Below are positions 6,172 through 9,469 of a DNA stretch of 9,469 bases, piece by piece; position 1 is the stretch's first letter; every line of letters begins with the position of its first letter. The DNA is taken from the NCBI GenBank assembly GCA_025937075.1, contig JAICSD010000146.1:1-9469 (forward strand), written 5' to 3'. The DNA is from Vicinamibacteria bacterium (lineage in GTDB: Bacteria > Acidobacteriota > Vicinamibacteria > Vicinamibacterales > 2-12-FULL-66-21). The notes beneath the pieces were generated by a model, which was not told the DNA's origin, did not search any database, and saw only the letters and a list, made by a program, of their open reading frames with translations. Made by a program: the position numbers and the translations under genes.

Positions 6172-7143
6172 CTACTTCTCCTGAAGGGCGACGCCCCAGG
6201 TGCCGTCTCCGGCGGGAATGGTCGCGATGGCTTTCCGGGCAGCGGTGTCGATGACGGTGACGTTATTCGACAACCCATTCGCGGTGTAGAGCCGCGACCC
6301 GTCGCGGGAGAGCGCGACTCCCCACGGGCGATTGCCGGTCGGGATCGTCGACACGATCTTGCGCGTGGCGGCGTCGATAATCATCACGCTGTTGCCGTGG
6401 CCCGTCGCCACGTAGACCCATTTGCCATCGGGCGACACGGCGACGCCGACCGGGTGCGCCGGCGGGGGCAGGTGGATGGAGCGCAGCGGCTTGTGACGAA
6501 TCGCGTCGACCTGCGTCACGCTGCCGCCGATCTCGGCGGTCACCCACGCGTAGCGCCCGTTGGGGGAGAACGCCGCCGCGCGCGGGCGCGGGTCGACGAG
6601 GAAGCTCGACACCACCTTCATCGCGCGCAGGTCGATCACCGATACGGTGTTGCTGGTTTCGGCGGTCACGTAGACCCAGCGGCCGTTCGGACTGATCGCC
6701 ACCCCTTCGGGCTCAATGCCGACCACGAGCGTTGCGAGCAATTTCCCCGACGCCAGATCCGTGACCGTTGCCGTCCCGGCGTCTTCGTTTGCAGCGATCA
6801 GGCGCTTGTTGTCGTTGCTGAGCACGAAGCGCTCCGGGTCCGACCCTGCCGGATGGTGGTCGAGGATCTTTCCGCTCGCGGGATCGATCGAGACGATGGA
6901 GTCGCCCGGGCCCTGCTTGTTCAACTGGTCGTCGCTCAACGCGACGTAGAGGCGGCCGTTGCGGAAGTCGATGCCGCGCGCGCGGTAGCCCACCTTGATC
7001 GTGTTGAGGATTTTGTTCGTCGCCCCGTCGATGATCGTGACGGTGTGCGCGCGTTCGTTGCTGACGAAGACACGATACGGCCCGGACCCCGCGGCTGGCG
7101 AGGCCGCGGCCGCGAGCAGCGCCAGGGCCACGATTGTTCTCAT
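6172..7143 (-). CDS. YVTN beta-propeller protein, PQQ-catabolism-associated type
   Basis: A 323-residue secreted protein with a signal peptide (about residues 1-19, ending AAAASPAAG) followed by seven YVTN-type blades of about 40 residues. Typical blade motifs are FVSNERAHTVTIIDG, GVAISPNGRWVYVTAETSNTVSVID, GVAVSPDGKWVYVATGHGNSVMIID and LYTANGLSNNVTVID. The wording SDPERFVLSND (101-111), VDPRPRAAAFSPNGRYAWVTAEIGGSV (183-209) and EPEGVAISP resembles, from memory, the propeller family found with PQQ-dependent alcohol catabolism (TIGR03866). No catalytic residues are recognisable; it is likely a periplasmic scaffold or binding protein. The start at 7143 has AAAGGTGG 7 bases upstream and overlaps the preceding stop as ATGA; the frame is open further upstream, but inside the previous gene. 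It is the last gene of the minus-strand operon. Confidence 0.88.
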   Translation of the reverse strand: MRTIVALALLAAAASPAAGSGPYRVFVSNERAHTVTIIDGATNKILNTIKVGYRARGIDFRNGRLYVALSDDQLNKQGPGDSIVSIDPASGKILDHHPAGSDPERFVLSNDNKRLIAANEDAGTATVTDLASGKLLATLVVGIEPEGVAISPNGRWVYVTAETSNTVSVIDLRAMKVVSSFLVDPRPRAAAFSPNGRYAWVTAEIGGSVTQVDAIRHKPLRSIHLPPPAHPVGVAVSPDGKWVYVATGHGNSVMIIDAATRKIVSTIPTGNRPWGVALSRDGSRLYTANGLSNNVTVIDTAARKAIATIPAGDGTWGVALQEK

Positions 7144-7811
7144 TGGTCGGCCACCTTTCCCACGACCTTCCCGCCGGCGCCGTCGCTCTCGATGACGTAG
7201 AGCGGCTGCTGGAGTACGCCGTTCTTGAACGAGAGCAGCGCGCCTTTGTGGCCGTCGAACTCGATATCGCGGATGGCGCCACACGGCGGCCCATTGCCGC
7301 GGAGCGCCGCTTCCAGCGCTGCCTTGACCGCGACCCACCCGAGCCACGCGCCCTCTGTCATCGGCGTGTGGAACTGCCGCGTAAACCGCTCGTTGAGATC
7401 CGAGCCGCCGAACTGCTTCAGCGTCGGGTGCCAGACTGCGATCCGGTACTCCCCGTCCTTTCCGCTGCGCTTCTTCCAGGCGGCGAGGAGGGAGGCGCGT
7501 TCGGCAGGCGAGGGAGCCAGCCGGAAATCACAACCGGCGGACTGGAGTGACACACCGTTGGTGCCGTGCACGATTGTCGCAAACGGGTGCGCAGCCGCCG
7601 CCTCGAGGCGGACGTCACGTCCCAGCAGCTTCGCGGTCTGCTGCGCCTCCGACAGGCCAAGGTGAACGCCCTCGTCCACGTCGGCCGGGGCGCCGCCCGC
7701 CTGCCACACAAGCACGATCGCTTCCGGGGCCGCGTGCAGCGGAGCGGTTGACGGCACCCACCATGCGAGCGCAAGCACGCTTGCAGTAACGAGTCGTAAT
7801 GCGCGCATCAT
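7140..7811 (-). CDS. Shortened ABC substrate-binding-like periplasmic protein
   Basis: A 223-residue exported protein with a signal peptide (about 1-28, cleavage near LHAA). Residues 30-70 (IVLVWQAGG.. to GVHLGLSEAQQTAKLLGRDV) resemble the first lobe of type-1 periplasmic binding proteins. Residues 96-171 (RLAPSPAERASLLAAW, then YRIAVWHPTLKQFGGSDLNERF and EGAWLGWVAVKAALEAALR) resemble the C-terminal part of the PQQ-alcohol-system substrate-binding family (TIGR03863). Those proteins are normally about 350 residues, as I recall, so the central lobe seems to be missing while the frame is intact. Two cysteines (94 and 177) could form a disulfide. No permease or ATPase gene is present here. The start is ATG at 7811 (a second ATG follows at 7808), overlapping the cytochrome stop. 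No Shine-Dalgarno is seen, so translation is probably coupled. The family call is moderate; a transport function is doubtful. Confidence 0.7.
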   Translation of the reverse strand: MMRALRLVTASVLALAWWVPSTAPLHAAPEAIVLVWQAGGAPADVDEGVHLGLSEAQQTAKLLGRDVRLEAAAAHPFATIVHGTNGVSLQSAGCDFRLAPSPAERASLLAAWKKRSGKDGEYRIAVWHPTLKQFGGSDLNERFTRQFHTPMTEGAWLGWVAVKAALEAALRGNGPPCGAIRDIEFDGHKGALLSFKNGVLQQPLYVIESDGAGGKVVGKVADQ

Positions 7812-8203
7812 CGCAACGTGTAGAGATAGGCCGTGATGTCTCTCGCGTCCTGGTCGTTGACACCCATATCGGGCATGACGTTCTTCGGGTCGATCTGCTG
7901 CGGGTGCTTGATCCACCGCATCATGTTGTCCGGCGTGTTCGTCAGGTGGCCGCCGAGGATGCTGCGGCTCGCGATGTTCGTCAGCGGCGGCCCGACGGTC
8001 GCGTTTGCCCCGGCGACCCCGGGGATCGTGTGGCACCCGCCGCAGCCGTACTTGTCGATGGCAACCATTCCCTTGCCTGGATCGCCGCCGGTCAGGGTAC
8101 GCGCCTGGTCGAAGGCGTTCTGACGCCGATCGCGGCACGCGCTCGACCCACACGCCAGCGCGAACACGACGACAGCCGTCAGCATTGCGAGGCTACCGCG
8201 CAT
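7808..8203 (-). CDS. Monoheme c-type cytochrome, exported
   Basis: A 131-residue class I cytochrome c. A hydrophobic export signal covers about residues 5-19; the cysteines at 18 and 23 could make it a lipoprotein, but neither lipobox is canonical. The heme site is CGGCH at 54-58, and Met110 in NVMPDMGV is the likely distal ligand (Met113 is the alternative). The C-terminus, DARDITAYLYTL, is the usual final helix. The start at 8203 has GGAGG (8210-8214) 6 bases upstream and overlaps the end of ctaG by 11 bases. Downstream of an oxidase assembly gene it probably carries electrons to or from the terminal oxidase at the periplasmic face. Alternatively it serves a dehydrogenase connected with the next two genes. 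Confidence 0.93.
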   Translation of the reverse strand: MRGSLAMLTAVVVFALACGSSACRDRRQNAFDQARTLTGGDPGKGMVAIDKYGCGGCHTIPGVAGANATVGPPLTNIASRSILGGHLTNTPDNMMRWIKHPQQIDPKNVMPDMGVNDQDARDITAYLYTLR

Positions 8204-9146
8204 GCGGCGCCTCCGGGACGTGGCGGATCAGCGCCTGCGTGCGACCGAGCTCGACGCGGCGGTCCGCCTCGCCGAGCCACGCGGCGAACAGCGCGAGGCC
8301 GAGCACGATGAATACTACGCCGGCGGGAATCCACATGAGCAACCCGGCGAGCTGCTGGTCGGCAACCGCGTCGACGCCCCATCGCGCACCCTGCACCACA
8401 TAGTCGTTGTACCACGCCGCCGGCGAGACCGTCAGCAGCACGCCGAGAGCGCTGCTGTACACCGCGGTCAGGAAGACGTACACAACGGCGAGCCCGTAGC
8501 CTCGGCGTCCGTAACGACCGTGCACCATGCCCCACCAGAACAGCGAGGCCGCGATGACGAACGACAGGTGCTCGAGCGCGTGCACGCCGTTGTGGCGGAG
8601 CGCGGCTTCGTAGAGGACGGGCAGATGCCATCCCCAGATCGCGGCGCCCTGTATGAGAAAGACCGCAAGCGGTCCCGTGATCGTGCGCCACGTCCAGTTG
8701 ATCGTGGGCGAGCGCAGTGTGCTCATGACGCTCGTCCGTCGTGCCGGCCGAAGCGCCCACAGCCAGACCAGCAGCGGGTGTCCGAACATGATCAACGGCG
8801 CCGCGACCAGCATCAGGAGCATGTGCTGTGTCATGTGCACAGACAGGAGAATCTGCGAGAGCCATGCGATGGGCGACAACAGCGCGACCGCCAGGATCGC
8901 GTGCCCGGCCAGGAACGACGACGCCTCCCATCGCGCGATGCCGTGCCCCGCGCCGGCATGCCGCCACAGCGCGCGGATGCCCACCGCATAAAGCGCGCAC
9001 GACGCAACGAGCGGAACAATGACCAGCGGATCCCACGTCCACTCGTGCGCCGCCGTCGCGGCGAGTTCGTGTGCCGAGAGGGGAACCGAGAACCCGAGAA
9101 CCCAACCCGAGAACCAGAGAACCCGAGAACCCGAGAACCGCGTCAT
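8193..9146 (-). CDS. ctaG: Cytochrome c oxidase assembly factor CtaG (caa3 type)
   Basis: A 317-residue polytopic membrane protein of the caa3_CtaG family, with about seven membrane segments after an N-terminal signal-like helix. Family landmarks are HMTQHMLLMLVAAPLIMFGHP (104-124, His104 and His108), WGWHLPVLYEAAL (171-183), LEHLSFVIAASLFWW (191-205) and DQQLAGLLMWIPAG (263-276). The histidines are candidates for copper handling during oxidase maturation. The ATG at 9146 overlaps the stop of the preceding gene as ATGA, with no clear Shine-Dalgarno, so it is probably translationally coupled. Oddity: codons 3-20 lie inside an 8-base tandem repeat (9088-9140), so the signal segment is built from repeat units (FSGSRVLWFSGWVLGFS). 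Confidence 0.93.
   Translation of the reverse strand: MTRFSGSRVLWFSGWVLGFSVPLSAHELAATAAHEWTWDPLVIVPLVASCALYAVGIRALWRHAGAGHGIARWEASSFLAGHAILAVALLSPIAWLSQILLSVHMTQHMLLMLVAAPLIMFGHPLLVWLWALRPARRTSVMSTLRSPTINWTWRTITGPLAVFLIQGAAIWGWHLPVLYEAALRHNGVHALEHLSFVIAASLFWWGMVHGRYGRRGYGLAVVYVFLTAVYSSALGVLLTVSPAAWYNDYVVQGARWGVDAVADQQLAGLLMWIPAGVVFIVLGLALFAAWLGEADRRVELGRTQALIRHVPEAPHAR
9088..9140. repeat. Octamer array (GAGAACCC) inside the 5' end of ctaG
   Basis: Units GAGAACCC at 9088 and 9096, a partial AACCC (9104-9108), then GAGAACCA (9109), GAGAACCC (9117 and 9125) and GAGAACCG (9133). On the coding strand the unit reads GGGTTCTC. Eight bases is not a multiple of three, so a change in copy number would shift the ctaG frame. 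Confidence 0.85.
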
Positions 9147-9469
9147 GGGTTGCACGGCTGCAGGAAAAACGCCGGAATTTCCATCGCCAGAATGACCAGC
9201 GCGAACCAGAGTGACAGTCCGAACGCCGCGTACGAAATGAATCGCGCCCGAATCAGCGCCGTGCGCTCCGGCTGCGCGGCCGTCGACGCCTGCGACTCGG
9301 GGGCGGGCGGCGGCAGCACACGCCAGGTCGCGAACCCGATGATCGCGATGAGCACCACCGCCGACGCAATGGCCAGGTGGAGCATCCACTTGCTGCCTTG
9401 CTCGCACGCGACGTACGACATGGTGTAGTTCGTCTGGAGCACCGCCGCCCAGGCGAGCGGGCCCACGAA
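9143..9469 (-). CDS. Small membrane protein of the oxidase operon, 5' end cut by window
   Basis: The frame is open to the window edge, so the N-terminus is missing; the GTG at 9466 is probably an internal valine. The visible part has two membrane segments: WMLHLAIASAVVLIAIIGFATW and an FISYAAFGLSLWFALVILAMEIPAFFL stretch near the C-terminus. Between them is a Pro/Ala-rich soluble linker. The GPLAWAAVLQTNYTMSYVACEQGSKW stretch resembles small uncharacterised membrane proteins encoded beside ctaG in caa3 oxidase clusters, from memory. Its stop overlaps the ctaG ATG. A role in oxidase assembly is suggested by position only. Confidence 0.65.
   Translation of the reverse strand, partial: FVGPLAWAAVLQTNYTMSYVACEQGSKWMLHLAIASAVVLIAIIGFATWRVLPPPAPESQASTAAQPERTALIRARFISYAAFGLSLWFALVILAMEIPAFFLQPCNP

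Noticed and set aside
5995..7200. 401-codon open frame on the plus strand
   Set aside because: It runs through hairpin copy B and antisense to the propeller gene and shows no recognisable domain.

Overview
The window is high-GC bacterial DNA, densely coded, with heptamer-repeat-filled intergenic spacers. The lineage best supported is an Acidobacteriota-type organism, probably near Vicinamibacteria. This rests on a PadR regulator translationally coupled to an ADOP-type (Acidobacterial Duplicated Orphan Permease) MacB/FtsX protein that has no ATPase, plus the period-7 intergenic arrays. It is an inference from gene content, not a phylogenetic placement.

Layout. Bases 1-245 are non-coding and hold two TGCGGNG heptamer arrays flanking a long three-stem hairpin (copy A). 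Bases 246-3349 (minus strand) are a padR-ADOP pair overlapping by ATGA. Bases 3350-3531 are a divergent spacer with candidate promoters in both directions, a small palindrome and a GC-rich hairpin. Bases 3532-5246 (plus) are pntAB-pntB, the membrane subunits of NAD(P) transhydrogenase, without the NAD-binding alpha-1 gene next to them. Bases 5247-5505 are a spacer with CTCCCAA heptamers that reappear in inverted orientation. Bases 5506-5922 (plus) are a small, degenerate stand-alone receiver protein. Bases 5923-6171 are a convergent spacer with another CTCCCAA array and the second copy (B) of the three-stem hairpin. Bases 6172-9469 (minus) are a tightly overlapping operon: a membrane protein cut by the window edge, CtaG (caa3 oxidase assembly factor), a monoheme cytochrome c, a shortened periplasmic-binding-protein-like protein and a seven-blade YVTN propeller.

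How the genes work together. The minus-strand operon looks like the tail of a cytochrome c oxidase cluster. Two secreted proteins resembling the PQQ-dependent alcohol-oxidation families (substrate-binding-like protein and beta-propeller) have been appended to it. PntAB/PntB would couple the proton gradient to NADPH formation only if a separately encoded alpha-1 subunit exists. Five of the six gene junctions inside operons are 4-base ATGA overlaps.

The most interesting signal is non-coding. Two copies of an approximately 90-base element, at 60-148 and 6034-6123, share a three-part stem, equal 22-base terminal loops and several paired compensatory base changes. That is the signature of a structure kept by selection or spread as a structured repeat. 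It sits beside heptamer tandem arrays and downstream of a minus-strand gene in both places.
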